Assembly: GCF_963678635.1 (NCBI RefSeq)
Contig: NC_087062.1
Location: 12,136,670 to 12,200,669 of the forward strand
Length of the DNA: 64,000 bases
From: Symsagittifera roscoffensis
Lineage: Eukaryota; Xenacoelomorpha; Acoela; Convolutidae
Direction of reading: 5' to 3'
The position numbers and the translations under genes are program-made. Positions 1-11,744 of this stretch are shown piece by piece. Numbering within the stretch: the stretch's first letter is position 1; every line of letters begins with the position of its first letter. The notes beneath the pieces are model-generated. The model ran no database searches. It was given only the letters and a program-made list of their open reading frames with translations, and was not told the origin of the DNA.

Positions 1-1049
1 CTCGTTTCAATAAAGTATTCTCCATCCGTAATTGCTGTTGCTCGGCATTTATGGATTTGGTACTTCGAGCAGTTCCAATTTGTTGTTGTCTTGTTTTTGC
101 GTTTAAGGTTATACTAGTGGCCTGATACCACTAGCATTTGTTTGTCTTTTCGAAGATAAAGTGAAATGAAATGACGCTTCAAACATTATATCTGATCTGA
201 TAGAGTGGTGTAACAATGTTTAAAGGCAGTATGATTTTTTGTAAAACTTACAAACGTTCTTTTGTTGCCTTCAATTAGCATCATGTAGGATATCTGTTTT
301 CAACGCGTGAGTGAGGGATTATTTCTCTAACTAATCGAAATGCAATTAGTTTTGAGATGCTAGAGGCATCAAGTGAATTAGGACTAGCTTTTCAGGCCTC
401 AATTAGTAAACTTAATTGGACTACTCCTGTGCTTATAAAAAGGACTTGATTTGAAACAAATTATTGCCATTAAAAGGGGGTTAAATTGTTGTGGGGGTTA
501 TCATGTTACGGGAGTATGATATAGGGGGTGTAAATATAGGGGGTAAAATACCGTGGGGTTAAAGAGTGGGACACCCTTCTATTATAAAGGTTAAAATGGC
601 GCAAAAAAAACTTCAATTCTTTTAGATACATAAGTGGATGTCTATTTTAAAATTTCCCAGCAGAGCTAAAATGTAACGTTTTGATCCTGTATTTTTCTAC
701 GGATCATGTGATTTGTTCGAGCTCGTTATTATATCTATGACTCGAAGATTGCATTTCAATTTTTTTTTATAAAAGAATGGCAAAATATGTTTTTCGAGAA
801 TGAAGCCGAAAATGGGGCAAAATTAAGCTTGAGAGTTTTGTTTTCAAAAGCAGATTTTAGCAAATTAAGTTGAAGAAATTACGTTTTGATCCAGTTTTCT
901 CGTAACTAATAAAAGAATTTCAAGATACAACTCAAATTAAGAAAAAACTCAATAGAAAAACTAACTTTTTTTCCTGAATTCATTTTTCCAGCTGAGTTTT
1001 TTTTCCTGCTGAAGTGCTGAGAAGTTGATAGTTGTCATAAGAACCTAGA
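1..1049. other. Non-coding flank upstream of separase
   Basis: No open frame or conserved gene is visible. The most notable stretch is 473-583, where runs of three to five G recur roughly every 12-20 bases on the + strand. The segment 880-960 resembles part of the dispersed repeat family seen best at 60.0-60.4 kb. Promoter elements cannot be assigned from sequence alone. Confidence 0.6.
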
Positions 1050-1067
1050 TTTTTTTTCAGATTAGAA
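1050..1067 (+). promoter_or_regulatory. Splice-acceptor-like site 7 nt before the separase ATG
   Basis: A pyrimidine run ending in CAG at 1058-1060 is followed by seven bases and then the ATG. This fits a cis 3' splice site of a 5'UTR intron or a spliced-leader addition site. Similar sites precede six other starts in the window. Confidence 0.55.
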
Positions 1068-4000
1068 ATGAACGCAAACAAGAAACGAGCTGGAGCTTCG
1101 CAAAGCTCTTGCGACGAATCAGTGATATCAATTGCAAAGAAAATTACATCTTGTTTTTCTAATCACGCGAACGAGAGCCTGACTGCAGATAGAGAATACT
1201 GTTCGGACGTACTGCGCTTATTCGACGATTTTTTTTCTAAGTTAGCTTTGATCATTGACAATTTAGACGACATGGCTCTTAACAAATTGTGCAACTACTG
1301 CGGAGAAAAATTACTCTTTGAGTTGTCGAAATATAATTTGATTGACGGAGTTATTTCGACAGAAGCCAAACTGAATTTGATGTTCTTGCTGGCCAAATTA
1401 ATGGTTCTTTTTGATAAATTGGCGACTTTAAAGTTTGTAATTGTCTGGTCTCAGTTGTTTGAGAAAATCGACAATCTGTCTCCAAATGAAGACGTTGTTC
1501 ATAAAACATACTCCGATTTTGTCAGTTTCTGCTTTGAGGTCAGCTCTCAGAAAAGTTTCCTCAATGACAAACGAGAAAGCAACGTGCGAGTCATGTATGC
1601 GGTGCTTTGTTCTTTAGTGTCGAGAATTGACTCTCAAGATATGGGCCGTGAAATGCGTTTCAATGTAAAACAGTTGTCTCTAGGTCGATTTTGTCCATTA
1701 TTTTTGCCAGCTTTGATTGCTCGGAACATTCGCGATTTTGTTAATGATAAACAGTATATGGAAATGGATTCGGTTTTGAAACTTGTTGCAATCATGAACT
1801 ATTTCAACCGTGCTGTAGGCTTCTCATTAAGCGGCTCAGAAGAAGGTCACGGCGGTCACTTTATACGCAATATAGAGTATTCGATTGTGTTTTGCCAATT
1901 GGTAATAAAACTGCGGGATAAACTCGGAACGTACGAGTCTTATTTCAAAAACGCGTGTATTAGTTTGTACAATAAATTGGTGGCTCGTCTCATGAATGAT
2001 TTAGAGGTGGTTTTTGAACAAATCCAATTCGGCGACAAATCGATTAAGTTCTTGAATGGGCAGCTGGAAACGTTGAAGGACCTTTTAGTCGAGCTTCACT
2101 CTGAAAAAGATTCCGTGGAGTCTCAATTATGTAAGAACTTGTCTGGTTTAGGTCAAGCTATATGGAGAAGCCTAGTTGAATTTTGTCAGGCAAAGAAGCC
2201 AATTGATGATAAGTCCAAGACTTTATTCACGCAGATTGCTCATTTCAGGCTGGACCTCCTTGATAAATCAGTAACCCCAAATAAGAAAAAATGCCAAGAA
2301 ATTGCTTTGAATATTTCCTCGCAGCTGAAAACAATCAGTCAATTCAAAATTTTAGACGATGGAATTGGAGAATTTTATCGTATGCAAATTATATCTTTAG
2401 TTCTAGAAAAAACGCCAGAAAATTGTTTCGACGAAGAGTTATGTGCTGCGTACTCTAAATGCTGGGGCGTATTACAACGTGTGGCAGATTTTGACATCCC
2501 GATTATCCGTAAAGATATGAACCAGACAATTTTAAATTGCAGCTCGAAGAAGTGGTTAAAAAAATTTGTTGTTCAAATTTTTAATTGGTCAATTGTTGGA
2601 TCATTCAGTGCTGTCGAAGGATACAGAGTCGTGGATGAGGTCAAAAACTTGCTGAAAATGGAAGTGTTGTCCTCTTTTGAAGCTGTCGAATTAGTTGCCT
2701 TCATGCTGAACCAACGTTTAAACAATTACGATATCGGGAGTTCGGATTCCATAAGCGAATGGTGCCGAGAAATGGTCGGAAAATTCAGTCGAAAGATTAG
2801 CTGTGAGAATTCCAAGTGGGTGCTTTCACTAATGCAAATAGTTGCTCATTTTCTAGATGGTACCAATCAGGGTACAAAGGTAGAGAATCTAGCAGAGGAA
2901 GTAATTCCTGGTGATGTCCTCGAAAACATTCTCGAAGTTTTCAGATCTAAGAAGAAATTGCACTGTCTTTTTAACCTACTTTCTGTACCAGTGTTGGTGT
3001 TGTGTGTTAATGTAGCCTGTATATTTGAGTTCTGGGGTCTTAAGTTGCATGCTCTTTATTTCTGGGCCACAATTTCTTCGAAAGCTAAGGAACTTTGCAG
3101 TAAAAAAAATGCATTGCTGAAATCTGACGATGAGCTTGAAGACGTCTCTAAGCTTGTGGCGTTTTCGACCTTTTTCGGATTTTGTTCGGCTTTGAATTGT
3201 GGAAGTATCTCGCTATGTCTGAAGTTTTCAATTAACTTGAAACATTTTCAACATTCGGGCGTCGAAATGCCCTTTGATGATTTTGTGTCACTCTTTGTTG
3301 ATCTGAAGGTCGAAGCTTTCACAAAACAGAAAAATGTCCTAGAAGTAATTGAGAAAGTGATAGCAATGATTAATTTGAATCAAACGCAACCTTGGATTTT
3401 CTTCAAATCTTCTCTAGCTGTTGACTTTCTGGTAGACCTTCTATCCGAAACGGAGTTCTCGTCTATTGATGCGAGTGTACTAGAGTCGGATGCCAGTGGG
3501 AAGCCAGAATATATGTTCTTTGCGAAATGGAAGACAGAAGTGTTTAAATACTGGAAGAGTTTGACTCGTAGATCGTGTAACTTTGACCCCAACTCTACAG
3601 AAAGGACAGTCATGCCCTTGTTTTTCAACGTCAAAGCCAGGCAACCGATATGCGGGTTAATGGTACCTGGAGTTGCGTTTCAGAGTTATAGTCAACTGAG
3701 TCACATGATAAAATCGGTCGGCTTGATTGATGTTTGCAAATCGTACGATAATTTTGTGACGGGTGAGAATTTTGTTTCGGCGAGTCAGAGTAAACCAATA
3801 CGAGATATGTTTGTAGCTAAGGCGTTTCTGGAATCTTTTTACTCGTACGCGTACGTGAGCATTTTTGACAAAAGCTACGAAATGCTTGTTAAGTGCTCGA
3901 ACATTTACTTGAAACAGGAAGACCAAGTGAGTTTCGAAGCTTCAGACGTCTATGTTAAAACTGAACTCGGTGACTGCAAACTCCTCAAACCCCAAACCAC

Positions 4001-6819
4001 TTTGAGTGAAGGACTTCCCGAAATCAAAGTAATGAAGTTGGTTGAACGAGTAAACCACGAGAAAAGCTGCTTATGTTCGAGTTGTTGTAACTTGCCAATG
4101 TTTGATAACATCACTGTAGTGGTTTCACTGTTGAAAGCCTTGCCTTGGAGCCAATCTGAAAAGAATAAGTTTGACTGCTATCAAGGAAACTTGACACTAC
4201 TCTACAATGAAAAAATACATCATCATTGCTCTGCGATTGAAGCCTTGTTTTTTGAGCCTGGAAATGTGCAAACAGGAGAAATTGGTATTGATGAAGAAAA
4301 GATAAGTTCATTTGTGGGGACTTATCATTGCTACGGAAAAGTGCCGAGTATTGAAAAGTACACCATGTTTAGCCATGCAAGTACTAAAACAGCAGCGGAG
4401 GCGATAATGGAGTGTCTGAAAAAAATGGAGAACAGTGAAGAGGACCCTCTCAGGTAAGATCACTGGACCACGGTCACCGAAAAGTCGAAGTTTATTGACT
4501 GGTCGATAAAATACGATATCTGAATTCAAGGTTGATACTTTCGATTTTTAAATTTTTGGACCCATCTAAAAATCTTCCCCCTCAATCAATTTGTGAACTA
4601 TTCTCATGACAAGCACCGTATTAACGAAAATTTTCTGCTAATCATCGTCCTTTAAAGTGTCCAAAACTGACTGACTTCGCATCCATCTCTTTTGATTACT
4701 GAATTCTGACTGGCTTGCATAATTTTCGGGCATTTGGTCCTTCTAAGGACTTCACCTATTTATTTAATTGAAGAACAATCTTCAGCTTATCAGAATCCCG
4801 CAGTTTGCATTTTAACTCCAAAAGTTGGTCGTTTTTTGTCGGCGGAAATTATAATATAATTTTTGTTGCTCTCAAAATTATAACTGCATTGTAGTAATAT
4901 GAACATAATCTTTAAATAGTGAAAGACGTCAATACATCTGTTAAGGTTGCCCTGGCCAGCTCAGTGCAAGACCAACCGTGGGGGAGGGAGATGTCATATC
5001 GAATCGCGCAAAAAAACATATCGAATCGCGTAAATTTTCAAAAAAAAAAAAGATTTTTCGTAATACCAAGTGACATACAAAGCTCCTAAAGGGTTTAATT
5101 AACTGTTCATACTTTAGCATGGAAGACGAAACCGTCAAGGCCTTGGAAAGTCTTTCGTTATCAAATCGCCCAGCATCTACAGTCTCTAGGAAAAATCAGT
5201 CAGGTCAAACTCGAACAAAGCAAGCGAAAGAAAACAGAACAACGAAAAATGTTTCCAAGCGAACGCGATCGAAATTGTGTCGGAATTTGATGCTTGATTT
5301 GGTTGAACCTTCTTTAAGCGAAGTTGACGATGTCAAAAAAGTTCCTGCGTTTTCAGGAATTCAAAAAGTTTCTGATAAAAATTGCTTTAATGGAGTTATT
5401 GATTTCAATTCAAATTACTGCTCACGGCTTCGTTCATGTCGAATGGAGATTTGTCAACCTTTTGAAGAGTGGAATGCCAGCTTGTACAAAATTATCAGCA
5501 AGAGCAGAGACTTCAAATTGTTGCGAGATACGAGAAATATCAAGTTTTCTGGTAAAAATAAGAATGACTACCAGATGTTAACAGAGCGAGCGATAAATCC
5601 AACTTTTTTCAATGTATGTCTATTTTGCCACACTGAAACGTCACCTGGGCAACTGGAACGTCTTCAGATTTTTCTGAGCCAAAAAAATGCAGTGGAAAGT
5701 TTAGCATTTCCTAAACAGTTTGAAATCTGGCGATACATTCCTGAAAGTTGGGCAATTATGCATGTGACAAAGCAGAAACTCTTTTCATGCATTAGCGTTA
5801 TGTCCAAAAATGAGCCGCAGTTTTCAATGAAGTTCGATAATTTGGAAGCTCTTACTCGAAAATTCGCAGTAGCGTTGGAGGAAAGTATGAAAATTGACGC
5901 ATCAATCAGTCGCAAAGTGTACTGGACCCAGAGATTTGAAGCGGAAGACAAAATGAGACATTTGGTGTTGAGTCTGAATTTAGAGCTGATGCCTCTGGAA
6001 TCAGCATTTGACAGGAAATTCAAAAACATCGAAAGTGTGATTTTAATTGTGGATTCGGAATTCAGTACCGTGCCATGGGAGAACTTGGACTGCCTATTGA
6101 GTAAATCAATCGGACGTTATCCTTGTTTAGATTTCTTCCTTCATCATTATAAGACAATTTCACAGAAATTTGAAGATTATAGTAATTACAGAAGATATAA
6201 TTATCAAGTATCTAGCATGAAATATCTGGTTAACCCAAGCGGAGACCTTTTAAAAACCCAATTGACCTTTGAGACTTTTCTGCGCGACCTTAAAACAGAG
6301 AGCAAGGCTGAAATTACTGGCGTGATAGGATCAGAACCAAGTGTAGAATACGTGCAAAATGACCTCCAATCATGTGATCTCTTCCTGTATTGTGGACATG
6401 GAGCGGGCTCGAAGTTCTACCCCTCCTCGGTAATGCGAGGAAAGATGCCAAAGTTAAACTGCGTGGCTTTTCTAATTGGCTGTTCGAGCGGATCTCTGCG
6501 GATTTTGAGTGATAATGTTGATCCAGATAACATTCCGTGTGATTTTCTTCTCACTGGAGCCCCGGCTATAGTGGCCAATCTATGGCATGTAACTGATAGA
6601 GAAATAGATTTGTTCACGGTGGGGTTGTTAAAACGCGTGTTCAATTTACAAGAGGGAGATGAGAACAAAGCTAAAACTGAAATTGAAATTGAAATGAAGA
6701 AAACGACTTTGTCGTTGACCTTGAAAAGTTTGAAGAATGTTGTGAAGTTTCCAGTAGCGACTGGCCATGCGCCAGTTGTCTATGGCCTGCCAAATCTTAA
6801 TATTAAGTCCCTTGAGTGA
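1068..6819 (+). CDS. ESPL1: Separase (caspase-like cohesin protease), two exons
   Basis: Separase cleaves the kleisin subunit of cohesin at anaphase onset. The coding exons are 1068-4453 and 5118-6819. The donor is CAG|GTAAGAT and the acceptor TTTAG|C. The intron is phase 2 and the split codon is AG|C (Ser), so the frame stays open for about 1695 residues, close to yeast and shorter than vertebrate separase. The C-terminal peptidase C50 domain carries both catalytic signatures: CGHGAG with the His at about residue 1556 (codon at 6397), and LIGCSSG with the Cys at about 1584 (codon at 6481). The downstream ANLWHVTDREID stretch is also typical of the family. The N-terminal 1100 residues are helical-looking and poorly conserved, as is normal for separase. 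Residues about 1140-1185, basic and Ser/Thr-rich, look like a linker. The start is the first ATG after a good acceptor. Confidence 0.95.
4454..5117 (+). other. Separase intron (664 bp)
   Basis: Canonical GT-AG intron inferred from the phase-2 junction. I see no repeat or RNA gene inside it. An A-rich stretch lies at 5038-5051. Confidence 0.85.
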
Positions 6820-6836
6820 TTTAATTTTGAAGTATA

Positions 6837-6842
6837 AATAAA
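6837..6842 (+). terminator. AATAAA polyadenylation signal of separase
   Basis: A perfect AATAAA lies 18 bases after the separase stop codon. It is followed by T- and GT-rich DNA, as expected for a cleavage site. Confidence 0.7.
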
Positions 6843-6871
6843 TTGTTGTGTTAGATTTTTCAAAAGTTTGG

Positions 6872-7020
6872 GATCTTGCTAACTACCCCCCCTTTTGCAA
6901 AAGGAGACCAATTCATTACAAGATTGAAATGTTGTATAGACGGAACTATTTAATTTTTTCTTTATAGGGGACGGTGATTCGTTACCAGGGGGGTGGGGGG
7001 GGGGGTAGTTAACAAGATTC
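6872..7020. repeat. Short inverted-repeat element downstream of separase
   Basis: The left arm (6872-6892) reads GATCTTGCTAACTACCCCCC. The right arm (6997-7020) is its near-perfect reverse complement, ending GGGGTAGTTAACAAGATTC. About 100 bases lie between them. This is the layout of a small foldback or MITE-like element. The G run at 6988-7005 may vary in length. No target duplication was clear. Confidence 0.6.
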
Positions 7021-7490
7021 AAAGATTGATTAGTTAAATTTAAAGTATTGTTTGATTGAACAGTTATGGATTGAAATTTAAGTATTGCAAGTCTTTATTT
7101 CCTATAATTTGAACCAGAGCTTGAAACAAGGAAGTTATCAAAAGGTTTGACTTATACCATCAGGTTAGCCCAATGCGTATTCAAATGGCGTATAGACAGC
7201 TCGGTTAAAAAGAAATCGGTCAATACAGTCAATTTGAAATCCCGACAATAAAGCTATTAGTGACAAGACAGTTAAGACAGAATTTTTATGATGGAAATGT
7301 AATTGTTTGCGTCTTGTCTTCTCAATTAGAACTTAGTTAAATCGTCTCAATTTCGCTCATACTGATTAGCCTGGCATCTCATTTTCAGCGGTGTTTGATT
7401 TGGCTGTGGTATCAATTTCAAAGCAGAATGTCAAGTTCACTGGGAATTTCAAAGCAGAATAGCTCACTGGGAATATCAGGTGATCTTTTC
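7021..7490. other. Intergenic DNA between separase and DPCD
   Basis: No conserved gene is visible. An alternative acceptor-like TTTTCAG at 7382-7388 could belong to a DPCD 5'UTR exon. The in-frame codons from 7395 to 7499 are open but do not resemble DPCD. Confidence 0.5.
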
Positions 7491-7499
7491 AGTGTTAAA

Positions 7500-8829
7500 A
7501 TGGCGTCAGGCGCGTGGCAGGAGCAGCTGATGAATGCCAAGATTACATGTCTGAATCAAGACAACAAACTCAAAGCACACTTTCAGATCGATGCCAGCAC
7601 AGAAATGGCAGAAGAATACGATGCCAGGTAGTGTGCAAGTTGTGGTTTGTTCTGATCGCGCCTAAATTAAGAAATCAGAGAATTCGAGTTAACATTTAAG
7701 TCTCTTACTCACTCGTTCACATTTGTTAATCGATCAAATAGAGTAAATATTAATTTAGATGTGTTCGTTAAAATTATCAACCGAACGAAGCTGAAAATCA
7801 TTAAGATTTGGAAGACTTTGACGATGAGTTTTTGGTCTGCTCTGGCGAGTCAAAATAGACATGAACCATTTGGAGTCTTAATTTGTTAGATGATGTCGGA
7901 TTTAGAAATGGTCTGCTGCTGCTTCGCAAATGGAGGAGGAAAAGTACTCTTGGAGGTGCTCCGAGAGTGTGGGATTACGAAATAGGCGAGGACGCTCTTA
8001 AGTCAGTCGCTTCGGCCGATCTGCCGGGTGGAAACAGTCTAGACCTTTACGAGAGTAACTCGAATCCTATCTGTGTGGCCAGAAACACAAAGGGTTAGTA
8101 GATAAAGTTAGTGAAAACGGGGGGGGGGGGGTGCGTTGGTTTCAAGAAAATTTACTTTCTGATTCAATTGCTCAATAGATGCAAAAATTCTTCATAATCC
8201 GCAAAAAATACGATCATGCTGTTGACAGAAAAGAACGTGTTTATATGAACAATCAATTTTTGAAGCCTAATGAAGAAATGTGGTCAAGTGAAGTTCTTCA
8301 AAGTTATTTTTGCTTTGTTTTGAATCTGTTATCGATATTTTCAATGGAATTGTTGCAGTTTAAAATGTGATCAGATTTTGGTAGTATTTTTGCAATTCTA
8401 GCTGAACTAGGTTTGATTTAATGTATAACGAAACCTAAATCTGATCTTTCCCTACACGCCTTGTAGAATTTTTCATCTAATCCATCGATTTTCTGCTGTT
8501 CAGACAATTTCGAATGGAGAATCCGCAACCTGACTTACCCCCTAGATATCTACGATGTGACAGTTAATACAGAAGAGAACAAAATAATAGTGAGAACTAG
8601 CAACAAGAAGTACTTCAAGAAACTTTCAGTGCCCGAAATGGACAGACTCACTCTGAAGTTGAACCCTAGTAACCTCAGATTTGCACATAGTAATAACACC
8701 TTAGTGGTGCATTATCGGAAGCCAGCAGAAGTCTTAGAGCATGAAAAGAAAGTGTATGCAAAGCTAAAGAGTCTTCCAGCGGCTGGTGACGCAGCCGGCG
8801 GTGCTCCCGGTGATTGTGCACAGCAGTAG
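7500..8829 (+). CDS. DPCD: DPCD homologue, three exons
   Basis: DPCD is a small conserved protein of ciliated eukaryotes, linked to cilium formation and known as a partner of the R2TP/RUVBL chaperone machinery. Exons are 7500-7627, 7906-8093 and 8504-8829. Junctions are phase 2 (AG|A) and phase 1 (G|AC), giving about 213 residues against about 203 in human. Family landmarks are EMAEEYD at the end of exon 1, LLRKWRRKSTLG in exon 2, ESNSNPI before the second junction, then FEWRIRNL, IIVRTSNKKYFKK and LRFAHSNNTL in exon 3. An acceptor-like TTTTCAG (7486-7492) lies 7 bases before the ATG. The C-terminus ends in an Ala/Gly-rich tail. Confidence 0.93.
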
Positions 8830-8979
8830 TGTAACTAAGTTGTAAGCTACTTGGGTCTTTGAACTGTTGGCTCTGAACGAGGTTGTCGATGAGGCGGTGT
8901 CAGATATATTTTTTACACACGCCAGCTAGACCGAGTGTAGTGTTGTATTACGGACTAAATTTTTAATTACCCAACTTGC

Positions 8980-8985
8980 ATTAAA
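8980..8985 (+). terminator. ATTAAA candidate polyadenylation signal for DPCD
   Basis: The common variant hexamer ATTAAA lies about 150 bases after the DPCD stop. It is followed by T-rich DNA. Confidence 0.35.
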
Positions 8986-9499
8986 AAGTTCTCATTTAGA
9001 CTCGTAGTCTCCAGATCGGTGGTTCAATTCCGGCAGATGGCAAGTTTTCATTATTTTTTCTCTTTTTTTGGGTTTTCTTTCCTCGCTTCTTTTGCCGTTT
9101 TCTCGCTTGTCCGCGAAATTAATTTTCTTTTCTGTGCTGCAAAATAAAACCACTAGGAGAAAAAAGTTCATAGATAATTTCGCGTTCGATTTTGACAACA
9201 AGTCACCCATTTTATTGCTTTATCGTAGATGCTTGCTGAATCGTTGTGAATCTTTTGGGTCTCCCAGTGTAACATAGAGGCGCGTTTTAGTCCAACAAAT
9301 ATGTCGCGCCACATCCAATTTATGGGTTTTCACAAAAAGTGCGTTTTTGGTGTCCTCCGTCCCTACCGGGAGCTAGTGTTTCTTTTCCCCAACAATATGA
9401 AGACTTTTAAACCAAAAATTATCTTGTTCATACCTCTTTGTATTTTTTACTGAAATGCGCAGATGTTCTCGCTTCACCTAATTATTCCTTATTAAGAGT

Positions 9500-9845
9500 C
9501 GATGTCGATAAACGTATTGAAGATTCTTATATAAGGCGTGATGATTGTTTATTATGATTTTTTTTTCGGGAAAATCTTAAGTTTGATTTTTCTCAAATTT
9601 GGATTTTCGTGGTTTGAATTTTGGCTTTCAAGTTCAGTTCATTTCCATTGTTAAAACGAAGCCAAACTCCACTATCGAACAGCAAAGCGGCAATTGCTGG
9701 CACCCAGAAATTGGTGAACAACCTTGGTGAAATAAAACTGATTTGATTATCAGGCAGCTGCAACGGAAAAGGTGACGGACTTCTAATTTTATCAAAAAAA
9801 AGTCTCAATAATAAATTGTTCTTGAGATATTAAAAGAGCTTTTAA
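9500..9845 (+). repeat. Dispersed repeat (family D) carrying a copied gene fragment
   Basis: This copy shares, in order, a CTTATATAAG-type segment, a T-run then GGGAAAATCTTAA, TTCAGTTCATTTCCATTG, AACTCCACTATCGAACAGC and GACTTCTAATTT. The same blocks recur near 40.3, 44.1, 44.8, 47.7, 60.1 and 62.3 kb. Only this copy has an insertion, at 9693-9763, matching the EFCAB14-like gene. No coding capacity is visible, so it is non-autonomous; its class is unknown. Confidence 0.65.
9693..9763 (+). other. Copied fragment of the EFCAB14-like exon inside a repeat
   Basis: Two blocks of 33 bases each match the gene exactly: 9693-9725 equals 11298-11330, and 9731-9763 equals 11355-11387. The 24 bases between them in the gene are replaced here by 5. 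CGG flanks both ends (9688-9690 and 9764-9766). This is a same-strand duplicate 1.6 kb upstream of its source. Confidence 0.9.
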
Positions 9846-10586
9846 ACCGTGCCCATATATATTTTTATTTTGAACTTCGAAGGTTTGTTTGCTTTTTTTC
9901 TGTTTCCTTGCATTCATTGTAAGTTGGCTAAGTTTTTAATTTCGAAAGGCCGGATCATAGTGAGTCATAAATTTGAAACAGTTGTGACCGAACGCAACAG
10001 ATCATTTGCAACGACCGAAAAAAAACGGTCATTTCTGGCGCGTTTTTGCGGCTACTTTAATTAAATTAATCGCGATGCATTTTAAGTTCAATTTAGCGTT
10101 TTTCTTCATATAGCCGGCGTGTCACTGCTGTAACGTACGGTTGTTCTTAGTCAAATTGATTTGATATCATGATGATGTAAATTGTAAAGTTGTATATTGC
10201 ATTCAGATATTTTGTTTTCTCAATTTTGTACGTAGATTTTTGAATCTCGAAGTCGCCAAAAGTTGATTTGTTACCTACATAGATCGATTATTGACTCAGA
10301 CTAACTTCACTGACGAATGTTGGTTTTAAATTGCTCATACATTGAATTCGCTTCAGATAAGTCTTTTGTACACCAGGACTGGTTTGATATGCTTTCAATG
10401 TCAACGTGAAATCGACCTTGATCACTATTTGAACTAGAACGGGTTCGATGTAGAGCTGTTCAATATTCGTGTCTGTAACAAAGATTTCCTAACGGGAACC
10501 CTAGGAAGCTGGATCCATTGAAGCGGAAGCTGAACAGCAACGGATTCTCCGATGCAGTCATCGGCAGGGGTACTTCAAACAGCTCT

Positions 10587-11744
10587 ATGAATCACGCACA
10601 GTCGCCCGGAACCCTCCAATCTCAGGCCAAACGCATGAAGAAGCGTCGAGAACTAGACGCGTTGATGAAACTAGGTCGCAATGGATCGGCCAACGGAAGT
10701 CCTTTCAGTAAAGATTCGTCGTCTCTATTAATTGTAAACTCGCAAAGCTCGACTGAAGAGGAAGAAGAAGAAATACAAACATCGAACACTCAGAGGTCGA
10801 GGAGAAACGGAACCGTAGTTGGGACAAAACAGAACAATGCGAACAGTGCTTGCTCTGGGTCATTTTTATGCTCAGTTTTTATTTTCTCAGCCTCATTTCT
10901 GCTGTGCATCTACTTGTTCTGGAGTCTTCTGTCAATGCAGCACAAATACGACGACATCGCAAATAGACTCCTGAAGTTAGAAAGCGATGTCAATACCAAC
11001 TTGGACGCTTTGTCCCAACTTACCATAGCTATGCAGCCTATAAAGGACCAAATTGGCAACCTATCTGAGAAGTCAAACTTTATGTCAAAATCAATGTCAG
11101 AAGTGAAAACAGAGTTACCAACTCTGAGAGAGAAATTGGATGGCTTGTCTGAAGTTTCCTCAATTCAAGATAAGTTTGATGAGTTCAAAGCCAGTTTGGC
11201 ATCGAATATAAACTCAATTGAAACTAAAATTACAAATTTGGAGTCAAGCCAGAACGAAGAGTCAATTTCAGAGTGGAAACTACAGCAGGAATCTTCGATT
11301 GCTGGCACCCAGAAATTGGTGAACAACCTTCAGTTGAACTTGACAGGAAGACTAAATAAAACTGATTTGATTATCAGGCAGCTGCAAATTCTACTTTCCA
11401 ACAATGTCTCAGATATCTCAAGAAAATTCAAAAACATTTCCTCGACTATCGGAATATTAAGTAACGAAGTGAAAGATTTAACTTCTAGCCAGGTTAGTAT
11501 TGCACAACGTGTCGATAGTTTAAAGAGAGATTCTTCGAGCAGTGGGGATTACTCAAATACAGGAGAGGGTTCTCAGATTAAAGAAAAAAAAGTATCTGAA
11601 GATGACAAGTCTAGTTCAAGCTCGGAATTGAATCACAATTACGTAACAGCAGGAGCAACTCCACATTCCACGTCAACTAATACGACAACAACAGCATCCG
11701 ATCTATCAGCGAAGAAACCACCAGAGCCTTTGAAGGAACCTTAG
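10587..11744 (+). CDS. EFCAB14: EFCAB14-like single-pass membrane protein with coiled coil
   Basis: The N-terminal signature MKKRRELDAL, followed by a Ser-rich stretch and a run of six Glu, matches the start of vertebrate EFCAB14. The Met of that signature is at 10635; an earlier in-frame ATG is at 10587. A single hydrophobic segment rich in Phe, Leu and Ser follows (about 10855-10935). Next comes a long heptad-type region with several NxS/T sites, consistent with a type II membrane protein whose coiled coil faces the lumen or outside. The C-terminus is Ser/Thr-rich and stops at 11744 with no EF-hand, unlike human EFCAB14; a missed 3' exon or true loss are both possible. No function is established beyond this homology. 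The start is uncertain because codons upstream to 10479 are open. Confidence 0.72.
   Translation: MNHAQSPGTLQSQAKRMKKRRELDALMKLGRNGSANGSPFSKDSSSLLIVNSQSSTEEEEEEIQTSNTQRSRRNGTVVGTKQNNANSACSGSFLCSVFIFSASFLLCIYLFWSLLSMQHKYDDIANRLLKLESDVNTNLDALSQLTIAMQPIKDQIGNLSEKSNFMSKSMSEVKTELPTLREKLDGLSEVSSIQDKFDEFKASLASNINSIETKITNLESSQNEESISEWKLQQESSIAGTQKLVNNLQLNLTGRLNKTDLIIRQLQILLSNNVSDISRKFKNISSTIGILSNEVKDLTSSQVSIAQRVDSLKRDSSSSGDYSNTGEGSQIKEKKVSEDDKSSSSSELNHNYVTAGATPHSTSTNTTTTASDLSAKKPPEPLKEP

Larger units (their letters stand above)
8830..10586. other. Intergenic DNA between DPCD and the EFCAB14-like gene
   Basis: No conserved gene is visible apart from the repeat at 9500-9845, described separately. A B-box-like GGTTCAATTCC lies at 9021-9031. 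Codons in the EFCAB14 frame are open from 10479, so an unrecognised 5' coding exon could end near here. Confidence 0.5.

Noticed and set aside
3380-4529. Several - strand frames of 66-89 codons opposite separase
   Set aside because: Shadows of a well-supported coding exon; no independent features.
8995-9042. Possible tRNA (B-box-like GGTTCAATTCC with a short hairpin before it)
   Set aside because: No A box or pairable acceptor arms; too short for a tRNA.
10518-10586. Start of the EFCAB14-like frame at 10518
   Set aside because: The codon at 10518 is TTG. The first in-frame ATG is 10587 and family alignment favours 10635, so the upstream part is at most an extension from another exon.
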